A stretch of DNA of 64,000 nucleotides, from the NCBI RefSeq assembly GCF_005146945.1, contig NZ_SWMS01000004.1:114272-178271 (forward strand), written 5' to 3'. The first letter of the stretch is position 1; the number at the start of each line of letters is the position of its first letter. The stretch is from Prauserella endophytica (GTDB taxonomy: Bacteria > Actinomycetota > Actinomycetes > Mycobacteriales > Pseudonocardiaceae). Positions 25,574 through 34,414 of the stretch are shown here, one piece after another. The position numbers were made by a program, and so were the translations under genes. Under the pieces are notes generated by a model that was not told the DNA's origin, did not search any database, and was given only the letters and a program-made list of their open reading frames with translations.

Positions 25574-26319
25574 TCCTGGAACTCGAAGACGTGGGCGTCA
25601 CGTTCACCTCGGGGCCGCCCTGGGCTCGCAGGCGGGTGCACGCGATGAAGGGCGTGACACTGAGCCTGGCCGAGGGCGAGATCCTCGGCCTGGTGGGCGA
25701 GTCCGGGTCAGGCAAGACCACCACGAGCATGGTCGCGCTCGGACTGCGCAAGCCCACGTCCGGCACGGCGCTGTTCGAGGGCAAACCGTTTCCCAAGCGG
25801 CGCAAGGCGCTCGCGGGCCGGATGCAGGCCGTGCTGCAGCATCCACAGTGGTCGCTCAACCCGCGCATGCGCGTCGGGCAGTGCGTGGCCGAGCCGCTGG
25901 TGGTGCTCGGCGGCGCGACGAAGGACGAGGTCACCGAACGGGTTCTGGAGACCCTCGGCCAGGTGGGCCTCGACGAGTCGTTCGCGCGCCGCTACCCGCA
26001 CCAGCTCTCCGGAGGGCAGCGCCAGCGCGTGTCGATCGCGCGGGCGCTGGTCACGCGGCCGCCGTTCGTCGTCTTCGACGAGGCGGTGAGCGCGCTGGAC
26101 GTGTCGGTGCAGGCCCAGATCCTCAACCTCATCAAGGACCTGCGCGCGGAGTTCGCCTTCGCCGCGCTGTTCATCAGTCATGACGTCGGCGCGGTGCGCT
26201 ACGTCGCCGACCGGGTCGCGGTGATGCGCTACGGCGAGGTGGTGGAGACCGCGCCCGCCGCCGTCTTCTTCGGCACCCCCGAACACGAGTATTCGAGGCA
26301 ACTAGTGGAGGCTTTGTGA
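25570..26319 (+). CDS. ABC transporter ATPase (DppF/OppF type, short form)
   Basis: 249 aa. Walker A GESGSGKTT, signature LSGGQRQRVSIARALV, Walker B FVVFDEAVSALD, H-loop FISHD. Shorter than usual OppF (about 320) because the C-terminal Cys-rich extension is absent; it ends soon after GTPEHEYSRQL. Its TGA overlaps the GTG of the next gene. Confidence 0.92.
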   Translation: MILELEDVGVTFTSGPPWARRRVHAMKGVTLSLAEGEILGLVGESGSGKTTTSMVALGLRKPTSGTALFEGKPFPKRRKALAGRMQAVLQHPQWSLNPRMRVGQCVAEPLVVLGGATKDEVTERVLETLGQVGLDESFARRYPHQLSGGQRQRVSIARALVTRPPFVVFDEAVSALDVSVQAQILNLIKDLRAEFAFAALFISHDVGAVRYVADRVAVMRYGEVVETAPAAVFFGTPEHEYSRQLVEAL

Positions 26320-27320
26320 GCACGACCAACGGCGTCGCCAACCGGCTGGCCAAGCCGTCGGCGTACGCGGCGGGCGCGGTGACCAACGATGACCTGGCGC
26401 TGACCCCGCAGCCGAGCCCCGGCAGCGCGACGGTGTCGTTCGACCTGCCGGGCGTGTTCGTCGGCACCGCCGAGTACGCGGAGGGGCCAACGGGCTGCAC
26501 GGTGATCCACGTGCCCCGGGGCGCACGCACCGCCGTCGACGCGCGCGGCGGCGCGGTCGGCATGTCCGGCGGGTACGACTTCCACCACGCGATCGTGCTC
26601 GCGGGAGGATCGGTGTACGGGCTGGAGGCCGCGGCGGGCGTGAGCACGGAGTTGCTGCATCGCGCGGAGAACCGCACGCACTGGGCCGCACTTCAGCACG
26701 TCTCCGGTGCCGTGATCTACGACTTCTCGACACGCGACACGGCGATCGCGCCCGACACCGCGCTGGGCCGGGCCGCGCTGAACAACGCCGTGGAAGGCGA
26801 GTTCCCGGTCGGGCGCTGCGGCGCGGGGCGGTCCGCCTCCGTCGGCAAGATCGACTTCTCGCGGGCCGAGTTCGCGGGTCAGGGCGCGGCGTTCGGGCAG
26901 TACGGCGAGGCGAAGGTGCTCGTGGCGACAGTGGTCAACGCGGTGGGCGTGGTGGTCGACCGCGACGGCACCGTGGTGCGCGGCAACTACCACCCCGAGA
27001 CCGGCGAACGCCACGTGCCCGCGGTCGACTACGCGGCCGCGACGGAGGGCGTTGGCGAGGCCCGCACGGCCTCGGGCAACACGACGTTGACCGTGGTGGT
27101 CACCAATGCCAAGCTCACCGACGTGGCGCTGAAGCAGTTCGCGACCCAGGTGCACAGCTCGATGCACCGGGCCATCCACCCGTTCCACACCGAGCTCGAC
27201 GGCGACACCCTCTTCGCGCTCACCACCGACGAGGTGGAGCTGCGGGGCGTCAACCCGACCGGGTTCGGCGCGCTGGCCTCCGAGGTCGCGTGGGACGCCG
27301 TCCTGTCGAGCGTCCGATGA
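26316..27320 (+). CDS. NylC-like Ntn hydrolase of the P1/DmpA family
   Basis: 334 aa, GTG start with GGAGG upstream. The sequence follows NylC (6-aminohexanoate oligomer endo-hydrolase) closely as I remember it: VHVPRGARTAVDARGGAVG-type block, SGGYDFHHAIVLAGGSVYGLE, VIYDFSTRDTAI, QVHSSMHRAIHPFHTELDGD. The autocleavage and nucleophile site is SGNTTLTVVV, with Asn255/Thr256 as in NylC. It should mature by self-cleavage into alpha and beta chains and hydrolyse amide bonds. The natural substrate is unknown; peptides, beta- or omega-amino-acid amides are possible. Cytosolic, co-translated with the importer and the next hydrolase. Confidence 0.88.
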   Translation: MSTTNGVANRLAKPSAYAAGAVTNDDLALTPQPSPGSATVSFDLPGVFVGTAEYAEGPTGCTVIHVPRGARTAVDARGGAVGMSGGYDFHHAIVLAGGSVYGLEAAAGVSTELLHRAENRTHWAALQHVSGAVIYDFSTRDTAIAPDTALGRAALNNAVEGEFPVGRCGAGRSASVGKIDFSRAEFAGQGAAFGQYGEAKVLVATVVNAVGVVVDRDGTVVRGNYHPETGERHVPAVDYAAATEGVGEARTASGNTTLTVVVTNAKLTDVALKQFATQVHSSMHRAIHPFHTELDGDTLFALTTDEVELRGVNPTGFGALASEVAWDAVLSSVR

Positions 27321-28420
27321 GCAAACCGCTCCCGCTGGTTCCGCACCACGTCAGCACCGAGACCGGTGCCCGCGCACGCGGCCGCGCACTCGGCGAGGCG
27401 TGCCGCGACGGGATCCACGAGACCTTCGCCGGGTACGCGAGCCTGTTCGCCGCGCACGGTCTGCACCCGCACCACGTCCGCGACCACGGTCGCAAGGCGC
27501 TCGCCGAGGTCGGCGCCTGGGCGCCGTACCTCGCCGACGAGATCGCGGGCATCGCGGAGGGCAGCGGCCTTTCGGCGTGGAAGGTCGGCGCGCTCAACGC
27601 CCGCACCGAGATCCTCGCCGCCGCCGACGTCACCGGCGAGGGCGAGTGCTCCACGTCGGTTGTGCTGCCCGGCGACGGCACGCCGCCACGCACGGTGCAG
27701 ACGTGGGACTGGCACGACGTCCTGCGCGACGCGATGCTCGCGTGGACGCTCGAACCCGCGCCGGGGCGCAGGGTCGCGACGTTCACGGAGCACGGCGTGG
27801 TCGGCAAGATCGGCGTCAACGACGCGGGGCTGGGGGTGCACTTCAACGTGCTGCGCCACCGGTCCGACAGCGCCGACATCGGCGTTCCGGTGCACGTCGT
27901 GGCCAGGCGGGTGCTCGACGAGGCGACCACGGTGGCCGACGCGGTGCGCATCGCCCGCTCGGCCAGGCTGTCGGCGTCGACCGTGCTCACCGTGGTCACG
28001 CACGACGACGCGCGCTGCCTCGAACTGTCCCCGGCCGGCGTCGCCGAGGTCTACCCGGAGGACGGTTTCCTCACGCACGCCAACCATTTCCTCGACCCCG
28101 AGCTGTCCAGGGGAGAGCGCACGACGGCGGACGTGTCGAGCACGTTCGAGCGCGGCACGTGGCTGCGCGAACGCGCTGCCGCGCTGCGGGCCGACGACCT
28201 CACGGAGCGTGCGCACGCGTTGCGCGCCCACGGTGAGGACGGCGCGCCGGTGTGCGCGCACGCCGAGGAGACGTTGCCCGCGCATCAGCGCTGGGAGAGC
28301 CTGGCGACGATCAGTATCGACGTCACCGACCGGCGCCTGCACGTCCACCGCGGCGGGCCGTGCCAGGTCGGCGAGGAGTCGTGGCTCACCTGCTCCGCCG
28401 GGTTGACCGCCGTTCGTTGA
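27317..28420 (+). CDS. C45-family Ntn hydrolase (acyl-CoA:6-APA acyltransferase-like)
   Basis: 367 aa. The C45/AAT pattern is clear: NARTEIL then GEGECSTSVV, with Cys111 as the predicted self-processing nucleophile, then TWDWHDVLRDAML and FTEHGVVGKIGVNDAGLGVH. Relatives hydrolyse or transfer acyl groups on amides (penicillin acyltransferase, acid-ceramidase-like enzymes). The ATG overlaps the NylC-like stop. Its 3' end overlaps the convergent LacI gene by 35 bp. Likely acts on the same imported amides. Confidence 0.87.
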   Translation: MSKPLPLVPHHVSTETGARARGRALGEACRDGIHETFAGYASLFAAHGLHPHHVRDHGRKALAEVGAWAPYLADEIAGIAEGSGLSAWKVGALNARTEILAAADVTGEGECSTSVVLPGDGTPPRTVQTWDWHDVLRDAMLAWTLEPAPGRRVATFTEHGVVGKIGVNDAGLGVHFNVLRHRSDSADIGVPVHVVARRVLDEATTVADAVRIARSARLSASTVLTVVTHDDARCLELSPAGVAEVYPEDGFLTHANHFLDPELSRGERTTADVSSTFERGTWLRERAAALRADDLTERAHALRAHGEDGAPVCAHAEETLPAHQRWESLATISIDVTDRRLHVHRGGPCQVGEESWLTCSAGLTAVR

Positions 28421-29384
28421 GCTCGATGGGCTGCGCGCGCACCGTGCCGCGCGGCGCCTCACCGGTGAGGATGTCGAACAGCAGCCGCGCGCACGCCGCG
28501 CCGGCCTCGCGCGGGCGCAGGTCGATCGCCGTGATCGGCGGGTCGGTGTGGTTGAGCGCGGCACTGTCCACACAGGACGCCAGGAGCAGGTCGTCGCCGA
28601 TGCGGCGGCCCGCGGCGCGGAGCACCGGCAGCACCGCCGACGCCGCGCCGTCGGGCGCGCACACCAGCGCGTCCACGGCCTCCTCGGCGTTGAGTAACGC
28701 GCGCACGTTCTCCTGCATCACGGCGGTGGGCGACCCGAACGCCATCTCCCGCAGCCGTGCGCGCAGGCCGGCCCGCTCGCACCAGGCCAGGTATGCCCGT
28801 TGCAGGGTCCGGCCCCAGTCGGTGACCGTGCTCGACGCGAGGAACGCGATGTCGCGCGCGCCCTGCGCGTGGAGGTGGTCGAGCAGCTCGTCGAGCATCG
28901 TGGCGTGGTCGGAGAGCACCACTCCGGCCGGTTCCGCGTCGCCGGTGAACCGCTCGCACGTGACGACGGGAACCGAAGAATCGAGCAGCCCGCGCACCAC
29001 CGTGTCGGTTTCCAGGGGGTCGCCGAGCACGACGCCGTCGACACGGTGGAACCGGCGGGACGGCAGGTGCTGTGCGGTGAGCAGCGTGACGTCGTAGTCC
29101 ATCCGCGCGGCCTGGTCGACCACGCCGAAGACGAAGGACATGTAGTACTCGGAGCGCGTCAGCACCTCCGGCAGGTGCAGACCGATCGTGCCGGTGCTCG
29201 CCATGCGCAGCGAGCGGGCGACCGGGTTGGGCGAGTAGCCGAGCCGGTTGGCGACGGCGACCACGTGCTCGCGCGTCTTCTCCGAGACCCGGCCGGAGTT
29301 GCGCAACGCGTCCGATGCCGTCGTCTTCGACACGCCTGCGGCCTTCGCCACCGCGATGAGGTTCACCGGCTCCTGCTCGCGCAC
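28386..29384 (-). CDS. LacI-family repressor of the amine/amide island (inferred)
   Basis: 332 aa from GTG 29384 (GTG 29366 is an alternative giving VNLIAVAK). HTH: LIAVAKAAGVSKTTASDALR; hinge helix NPVARSLR, the part that reads a central CG step in operators; periplasmic-binding-like effector domain follows (GTIGLHLPEVLTRSEYYMSF). It lies at the end of the operon, facing it. The AACGTT-centred palindromes at 20998 and 21110 are of LacI type and this is the only LacI protein in the window, so it is the best candidate. No such palindrome was found at its own promoter. Confidence 0.88.
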   Translation of the reverse strand: MREQEPVNLIAVAKAAGVSKTTASDALRNSGRVSEKTREHVVAVANRLGYSPNPVARSLRMASTGTIGLHLPEVLTRSEYYMSFVFGVVDQAARMDYDVTLLTAQHLPSRRFHRVDGVVLGDPLETDTVVRGLLDSSVPVVTCERFTGDAEPAGVVLSDHATMLDELLDHLHAQGARDIAFLASSTVTDWGRTLQRAYLAWCERAGLRARLREMAFGSPTAVMQENVRALLNAEEAVDALVCAPDGAASAVLPVLRAAGRRIGDDLLLASCVDSAALNHTDPPITAIDLRPREAGAACARLLFDILTGEAPRGTVRAQPIELNERRSTRRSR

Positions 29385-29481
29385 ACTGGGAACGATAGCC
29401 GCTGAACGGCCTTCCAGCCTGGTCGGGGCGCGGATTCCGAACCCCCGTCCACAGTGGAAGCTCCACTCGCGCCACCCCTGA

Positions 29482-29538
29482 CGCCCCCCAAGGCCACCTT
29501 TGTTGCGTTCAACGCAACAAAGGTGGCCTTGGGGGGCG
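29482..29538. repeat. short palindromic repeat, copy R4 (57 bp, CCCC type)
   Basis: Perfect palindrome, 28-bp arms around one base (CGCCCCCCAAGGCCACC outward, TTGCGTTCAACGCAA centre). Exceptional in lying between divergent genes, 24 bp before the ATG of the sensor kinase, so it would be in the promoter or leader rather than a 3' end. Confidence 0.92.
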
Positions 29539-29562
29539 CTTGGGTGCGCTACTTTGACGGGC

Positions 29563-30915
29563 ATGGGCAGGGTGGACGAAGGCGAGGCGGGGGAGCGGGA
29601 CACGGGCTGGAACCGGTGGCGGCGGCCCAGGCCCGAGCCCGCCATCCAGCGTTCCGACGTCCTCATCGGGCTCGCCGTGCTGGCCGGGTCGAGCGTCATG
29701 ACCGTGCTCGTCAACAGCATGGGCATGCTGGTCTTCGGGGCCCCGCCGTCGCTCGGCGAGCAGCTTGCGTGGGGCGCGGCACTGTCGCTGCCGCTCGTCG
29801 CGCGCCGCCGGTACCCGGCGGCCGTGCTGGTCGTGGTGGGTGTGCTGTTCATCGCCGCGCAGGCGCGCCAGACCGGCGACAGCCTCATGGCCTCCGTCGC
29901 GCTGTTCCTCGCGGTCTACAGCACGGGCGCGTGGGAGCGGAACCGCACGGTGGCGCGCTGGTCGCGCATCGGTGTGATCGTGGCGATGTTCGCGTGGCTC
30001 GGTGTCGGGCTCGTGAAGTCCATCGCGCAGCCGGACTACGACTTCTCCGCCGCCGCGGGCCCGCTGGATCCGATGCTCGCCTCGGTGCTCTACAACATCG
30101 GCTTCAACCTCATGTTCTTCCTCTCCGCCTACTTCTTCGGCAACCTCGCCTGGCTGTCCGCCCGCAGGCAGGCCGAGCTGGAGGAGCGGGCCGAGCAGCT
30201 GCGGCTGTCGCAGCGGCAGAACACGCGCAACGCCATCGTCGCCGAGCGCGTGCGGATCGCCCGCGACCTGCACGACGTGGTCGCCCACCACGTGTCCGTG
30301 ATGGGCATCCAGGCCGGAGCCGCGCGGCGCGTGCTCGACAAGGATCCCGAGCTGGCCCGCGAGGCGTTGCGGACCGTCGAGCAGACCGCCCGCACCGCCA
30401 TCGGTGAGCTGCGCGGCCTGCTGGGCGTGCTGCGCTCCGAGCCGGAGAACGGCCAGGAGAGCGGGGAGCGCGAGGCGCACCCCTCCTCTCCCGGTCTCGA
30501 CCAGCTGGCCGAGCTGGTGTCGACGGCGGAGTCGGCCGGGCTCCAGGTCGCCCACGGCGTCTACGGTGAGCCGAGGCCGGTGCCCGACGGCGTCGCGCTG
30601 TCGGCGTACCGGGTGGTGCAGGAGGCGCTCACCAACGTTGTCAAGCACGCGAGCGCCCGCAGGGCCGACGTCCGAGTGCGGTACCTGGAGCGCACGCTGG
30701 AGGTCGAGGTGTCCGACGACGGCGTCGGCCGCGCCGGTGCCTCTTCGGCGCAGAGCGGCGGATTCGGCCTGCTCGGCATGCGGGAGCGGGTGGCCGTGCA
30801 CGGCGGGCACCTGGAGGCGGGCCGCCGCGAGGGCGGGGGCTACCGCGTGCGGGCCAGCCTGCCGACCGAACCCAGTGAGTCCATAGAGGATAGTGAGGAG
30901 CCACCGGCATCGTGA
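29563..30915 (+). CDS. membrane sensor histidine kinase (NarL type)
   Basis: 450 aa. Five or six membrane helices in residues 30-200, a short coiled coil, HisKA_3 box ERVRIARDLHDVVAHHVS (His237) and a HATPase domain (VVQEALTNVVKHASA N box, DDGVG, GFGLLGMRERV). Typical DesK/LiaS-like architecture. Its TGA overlaps the GTG of the regulator gene. With the following ABC exporter it resembles cell-envelope-stress or drug-sensing modules (inference). Confidence 0.92.
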   Translation: MGRVDEGEAGERDTGWNRWRRPRPEPAIQRSDVLIGLAVLAGSSVMTVLVNSMGMLVFGAPPSLGEQLAWGAALSLPLVARRRYPAAVLVVVGVLFIAAQARQTGDSLMASVALFLAVYSTGAWERNRTVARWSRIGVIVAMFAWLGVGLVKSIAQPDYDFSAAAGPLDPMLASVLYNIGFNLMFFLSAYFFGNLAWLSARRQAELEERAEQLRLSQRQNTRNAIVAERVRIARDLHDVVAHHVSVMGIQAGAARRVLDKDPELAREALRTVEQTARTAIGELRGLLGVLRSEPENGQESGEREAHPSSPGLDQLAELVSTAESAGLQVAHGVYGEPRPVPDGVALSAYRVVQEALTNVVKHASARRADVRVRYLERTLEVEVSDDGVGRAGASSAQSGGFGLLGMRERVAVHGGHLEAGRREGGGYRVRASLPTEPSESIEDSEEPPAS

Positions 30916-31604
30916 CCGAGGAAAACAGGGCCGCCGACCGTCCGCTGCGGGTGGTGCTCGCCGACGACCAGGACCTCGTGCGAGCCGGCTTCAGGGTCAT
31001 TCTCGGGGCGGAGGACGGCATCGAGGTGGTCGGCGAGGCGGGTGACGGGCTGAGGGCCGTGGTGCTCGCGGAGGAGCTGCGCCCCGACGTGGTGCTCATG
31101 GACGTGCAGATGCCTGCGGTCGACGGCCTGGAGGCCACGCGCCGTATCCTCGGCTCGGCGGCGGGCGAGTCGCCGGTGAAGGTCGTGATCCTCACGACGT
31201 TCGACCGCGAGGACTACCTCTTCGAGGCGTTGCGGGCGGGCGCGAGCGGCTTTCTGCTGAAGAACGCCTCGCCGGAGGACCTCGTGGAGTCGGTCCGCAT
31301 CGTCGCCAGGGGCGACGCGCTCCTGTCGCCCGAGGTCACGCGCCGTGTGATCGCTCGCTTCTCCGCCCCGGCCGCCCCCGCGCCGGTGCACCGGCCCACC
31401 GAGCTGACCGACCGCGAGTTCGAGGTGCTGGTGCTGCTCGCGCGCGGGGCCAGCAACGCCGAGATCGCCGCCGAGCTGTTTCTCGGCGAGGCGACCGTGA
31501 AGACGCACGTGTCGCGCGTGCTCGCCAAGCTCGGCCTGCGCGACCGCACGCACGCAGTGGTCTACGCCTACGAGAACGGGATCGTGGCACCGGGGAGCGC
31601 GTAG
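30912..31604 (+). CDS. NarL/LuxR-family response regulator
   Basis: 230 aa. Receiver domain with phosphoacceptor Asp64 (PDVVLMDVQMPAVDG), then the LuxR HTH: LTDREFEVLVLLARGASNAE and LFLGEATVKTHVSRVLAKLG. GTG start overlapping the kinase stop. It likely controls the ABC exporter beyond repeat R5; no clear operator was identified. Confidence 0.93.
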   Translation: MTEENRAADRPLRVVLADDQDLVRAGFRVILGAEDGIEVVGEAGDGLRAVVLAEELRPDVVLMDVQMPAVDGLEATRRILGSAAGESPVKVVILTTFDREDYLFEALRAGASGFLLKNASPEDLVESVRIVARGDALLSPEVTRRVIARFSAPAAPAPVHRPTELTDREFEVLVLLARGASNAEIAAELFLGEATVKTHVSRVLAKLGLRDRTHAVVYAYENGIVAPGSA

Positions 31605-31613
31605 GTCACCCGT

Positions 31614-31725
31614 CCGCAGTGAAGGCCACCATGCCTGCGCCCACCCGTCTCCCGCCACCGCCCAGACGGAGGCGCTCCGCGCCGCTGTGCCCGATTCCAC
31701 GCAGTGAAGGTGGCCTTCACTGCGG
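31614..31725. repeat. long palindromic repeat, copy R5 (112 bp)
   Basis: Outer arms CCGCAGTGAAGGCCACC and complement. The 60-bp core between TGCG and CGCA has inner hairpins CCGTCT/AGACGG (13-nt loop) and GGCGC-TCC-GCGCC. It follows the regulator gene by 9 bp. Confidence 0.9.
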
Positions 31726-31830
31726 GCAGCCCGGTCGTGGCGGGAGCGGTTGGGTCACCCACCGGGTGGACCACGAGGTCGGCCGCGCGCCGGACGCGAA
31801 AGGTCAACACCCCTCCCTAGGCTGCTGAGC

Positions 31831-32733
31831 ATGTTGACGGTGACCACGATCAGTAGGAGCTTCGGCGACCACCGCGTGCTCGACGACGTGTCGTTCGACG
31901 TGCGACCCGGGCGGATGACCGGGTTCCTCGGCGCCAACGGCGCCGGCAAGACCACCACGATGCGGATCATCCTCGGCGTGCTCGCCGCGCAGGGTGGCAC
32001 CGTGACCTGGCACGGCAAGCCGGTGACCCAGCCGCTGCGGCAGCGCTTCGGTTACATGCCGGAGGAGCGCGGGCTGTACCCGAAGATGAAGGTCGGCGAG
32101 CAGATCGCCTGGTTCGGCAGGCTGCACGGGCTGAGCCAGGCCAAGGCCAAGCGCAACACGGAGCGCCTGCTGGAGCAGCTCGACCTCGCGCAGCGCGCGA
32201 ACGACAACCTCGAGGAGCTGTCGCTGGGCAACCAGCAGCGCGCGCAGGTCGCCGCCGCGCTCGTGCACGACCCGGCGTTGCTGATCCTCGACGAGCCGTT
32301 CTCCGGGCTCGACCCGATCGCCGTCGACACCGTGCTGCGGGTGCTGCGCGAACGTGCCGCCGACGGCGTGCCGGTGCTGTTCTCCAGCCACCAGCTCGCG
32401 CTCGTCGAGCGCCTGTGCGACGACCTCGTGATCATCTCCGGCGGCAGGATCGCCGCGAGCGGTGGTCGGGAGGAGCTGCGGGAGCGGTACGGGTCCAAGC
32501 GCTGGGAGCTGGTGGTCGACTCCGACGCGGGCTGGCTGCGCGACATTCCCGGCATTCGCGTGGTCAGTCTGGACGGCCCGAAGGCCGTCTTCGAGCTGGC
32601 CGAGCACACCGGGTCCGCCGACGGCGAGCGCACGGACCAGCGCGTTCTGCGTGCCGCGCTGGAACGCGGCGAGGTCCGCGGCTTCACCCCCGTCGTCCCG
32701 TCGCTGGACGAGATCTTCAAGGAGGCGATCTGA
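31831..32733 (+). CDS. ABC exporter ATPase (Nat/drug-efflux type)
   Basis: 300 aa. Walker A GANGAGKTT, signature LSLGNQQRAQVAAALV, Walker B LLILDEPFSGLD, H-loop FSSHQL; a C-terminal extension as in NatA-like subunits. The frame is open upstream, but ATG 31831 starts the conserved MLTVTTISRSFGDHRVL block. Overlaps the permease start by one base (TGATG). Confidence 0.92.
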   Translation: MLTVTTISRSFGDHRVLDDVSFDVRPGRMTGFLGANGAGKTTTMRIILGVLAAQGGTVTWHGKPVTQPLRQRFGYMPEERGLYPKMKVGEQIAWFGRLHGLSQAKAKRNTERLLEQLDLAQRANDNLEELSLGNQQRAQVAAALVHDPALLILDEPFSGLDPIAVDTVLRVLRERAADGVPVLFSSHQLALVERLCDDLVIISGGRIAASGGREELRERYGSKRWELVVDSDAGWLRDIPGIRVVSLDGPKAVFELAEHTGSADGERTDQRVLRAALERGEVRGFTPVVPSLDEIFKEAI

Positions 32734-33869
32734 TGACCGCGACCATCGAGCCGCGTTCGGCGGAGGTCGACGACACCGATGCCGACGGCGGCACGTCGTT
32801 CATGGCGGCGACCCGGCTCGTCGCCGAGCGGGAGGTCAAGACCTTCCTGCGATCGAAGGGTTTCTGGATCGGCCTCGGGGTGATCGTGGCCGGCCTGTTC
32901 GCGGCCGCGATTCTGCCCTCGGTGTTCGGGGGAGGGCAGCCCAGCGTCGCGGCGGTCGGCCCCGAGGTCACCCGCGCGCTCGCGGGTTCGGAGCTGGAGG
33001 TGCGGGAGGTCGCCGACCGCGCCGCGGCCGAGGAGCTCCTCCGCGAGGAGGAGGTGGAGGCCGCGGTCGTGGCCGACACCACCGGCCAGTCGCCAACCGG
33101 TGTGCGGGTGCTCGCGCTGTCCGACCCGCCGACCGATGTCATGGCCCAGCTGGGCACGTCGCCGCCGGTGGACCTCCTCGACGCGGCCGACGTCAGTCAG
33201 GGCGAGCGGCAGCTCGTCATCATGGTGTTCTCGCTGATGTTCCTCATCTTCGCCATGGGCGGCGCGGCGATCGCGCAGAGCACGGTGACGGAGAAGCAGA
33301 CGCGGATCGTGGAGATCCTCGTGTCGACGGTGCCCGTGCGGGCGCTGCTGACGGGAAAGATCGTCGGACACACGCTCCTGACGCTCGGACAGGTTGTCGT
33401 GCTGGCGGTGGCGGCGCCGATCGCGCTGTCGGTCGGCGGGCAGACGGAGCTGCTGAGGGTGATCGCGCCCGCGCTCGGCTGGTTCGTGCCGTTCCTGGTG
33501 CTCGGGTTCGTGCTGCTGGCCGCGATGTGGGCGGTCGCGGGCTCGCTGGTGAGCAGGCAGGAGGACCTCGGTTCGAGCATGAGCCTGGTGATGATTCTGG
33601 CGCTCGGCCCGTACTTCGCGGTGATGTTCTTCTCGGACAACGCCACGGTGATGAACGTGCTCTCCTACGTGCCGTTCTCGTCGGCGATCGCGATGCCGGT
33701 GCGGATGTTCTCCCAGGAGGCTGAGCCTTGGGAGGCCCTGCTGTCCATGGGCCTGCTCGCGGGTTCCCTGGCGCTGATCGTGCTGCTGGCCAGCAGGCTC
33801 TACGCGGGCTCCCTGCTCCAGACCGGCGGCAAGGTGGCCCTGTCGAAGGCGTGGACGGCCGCCGACTGA
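32733..33869 (+). CDS. ABC exporter permease (NatB/ABC-2 type)
   Basis: 378 aa. First helix near residue 48, a large outside domain (about 70-160), then five helices; the motif MGGAAIAQSTVTEKQTRIVEIL is the conserved ABC-2 segment. Works with the preceding ATPase to export Na+, a lipid or a drug; the sequence does not decide. GGAGG lies inside the upstream gene. Confidence 0.92.
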   Translation: MTATIEPRSAEVDDTDADGGTSFMAATRLVAEREVKTFLRSKGFWIGLGVIVAGLFAAAILPSVFGGGQPSVAAVGPEVTRALAGSELEVREVADRAAAEELLREEEVEAAVVADTTGQSPTGVRVLALSDPPTDVMAQLGTSPPVDLLDAADVSQGERQLVIMVFSLMFLIFAMGGAAIAQSTVTEKQTRIVEILVSTVPVRALLTGKIVGHTLLTLGQVVVLAVAAPIALSVGGQTELLRVIAPALGWFVPFLVLGFVLLAAMWAVAGSLVSRQEDLGSSMSLVMILALGPYFAVMFFSDNATVMNVLSYVPFSSAIAMPVRMFSQEAEPWEALLSMGLLAGSLALIVLLASRLYAGSLLQTGGKVALSKAWTAAD

Positions 33870-33907
33870 CCCCGAAGCCGGGCCAGCCCACGACTCGCGG
33901 GTCGAAT

Positions 33908-33960
33908 GCAGTGAAGGCCACCATGCCTGCGTTCAACGCAGGCATGGTGGCCTTCACTGC
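33908..33960. repeat. short palindromic repeat, copy R6 (53 bp)
   Basis: Perfect palindrome, 26-bp arms around one base; inner arm variant ATGCC/GGCAT. Lies between the convergent ABC permease and small secreted-protein genes, 11 bp from the latter's stop. Confidence 0.92.
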
Positions 33961-33971
33961 GGCTGGGCGGC

Positions 33972-34241
33972 TCAGATCGGCAGGGCGCCGAGGCCGAGGC
34001 CCTTGACGATGCCGAGCAGCGCGTCCGGGGTGACCGGCAGGCCGTTGGTGAGGCCGCCGAGCTGGCCTTCGCCGTTCGCGCCGCCGAGGAGGCCTCCGAC
34101 CTGGTCGGTCCTGGCCTCGGCCACGGCGGGCTGGTCGGCCGTGGCGTCGGCGGCCACGGCGGAGCCGGCGGTGCCCGCGAGGCTCAGGCCGGCGAAGGCG
34201 CCGACGACGAGGGCCCTGCGCAGCGAACGGGAGTTGCTCAT
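33972..34241 (-). CDS. small secreted protein
   Basis: 89 aa with a Sec signal peptide (basic MSNSRSLRR, hydrophobic core, cleavage after SAVA). The mature 58 residues are Gly/Leu-rich (GGLLGGANGEGQLGGLTNGL) and end in a hydrophobic VKGLGLGALPI tail; no Cys. Perfect Shine-Dalgarno AGGAGG. It recalls small chaplin- or rodlin-sized actinobacterial surface proteins but matches neither motif. Function unknown. Confidence 0.72.
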   Translation of the reverse strand: MSNSRSLRRALVVGAFAGLSLAGTAGSAVAADATADQPAVAEARTDQVGGLLGGANGEGQLGGLTNGLPVTPDALLGIVKGLGLGALPI

Positions 34242-34357
34242 GATCTTCCTCCTGTGGGTTCGGAAAAGGGGACGGCCGGACGCTAGGGGAGCCGCCGGTG
34301 ACGAGCCGGGTGAGTTCATCCGCGCGCGGGACCCACGACCGGGTCCCGTTCCGCGTT

Positions 34358-34390
34358 TTCATATCCATGAACTATGTTCGATGGTGCGAA
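34358..34390 (+). promoter_or_regulatory. tandem dyads before the iclR-type gene
   Basis: TTCATATCCATGAA (34358-34371) and TTCGATGGTGCGAA (34377-34390): two TTCN-N6-NGAA dyads whose starts are 19 bp apart. The same pair with the same 19-bp period stands before the MFS operon, indicating autoregulation and shared control. Confidence 0.65.
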
Positions 34391-34414
34391 AACCGACGGG
34401 AGACGACCGAGTTC

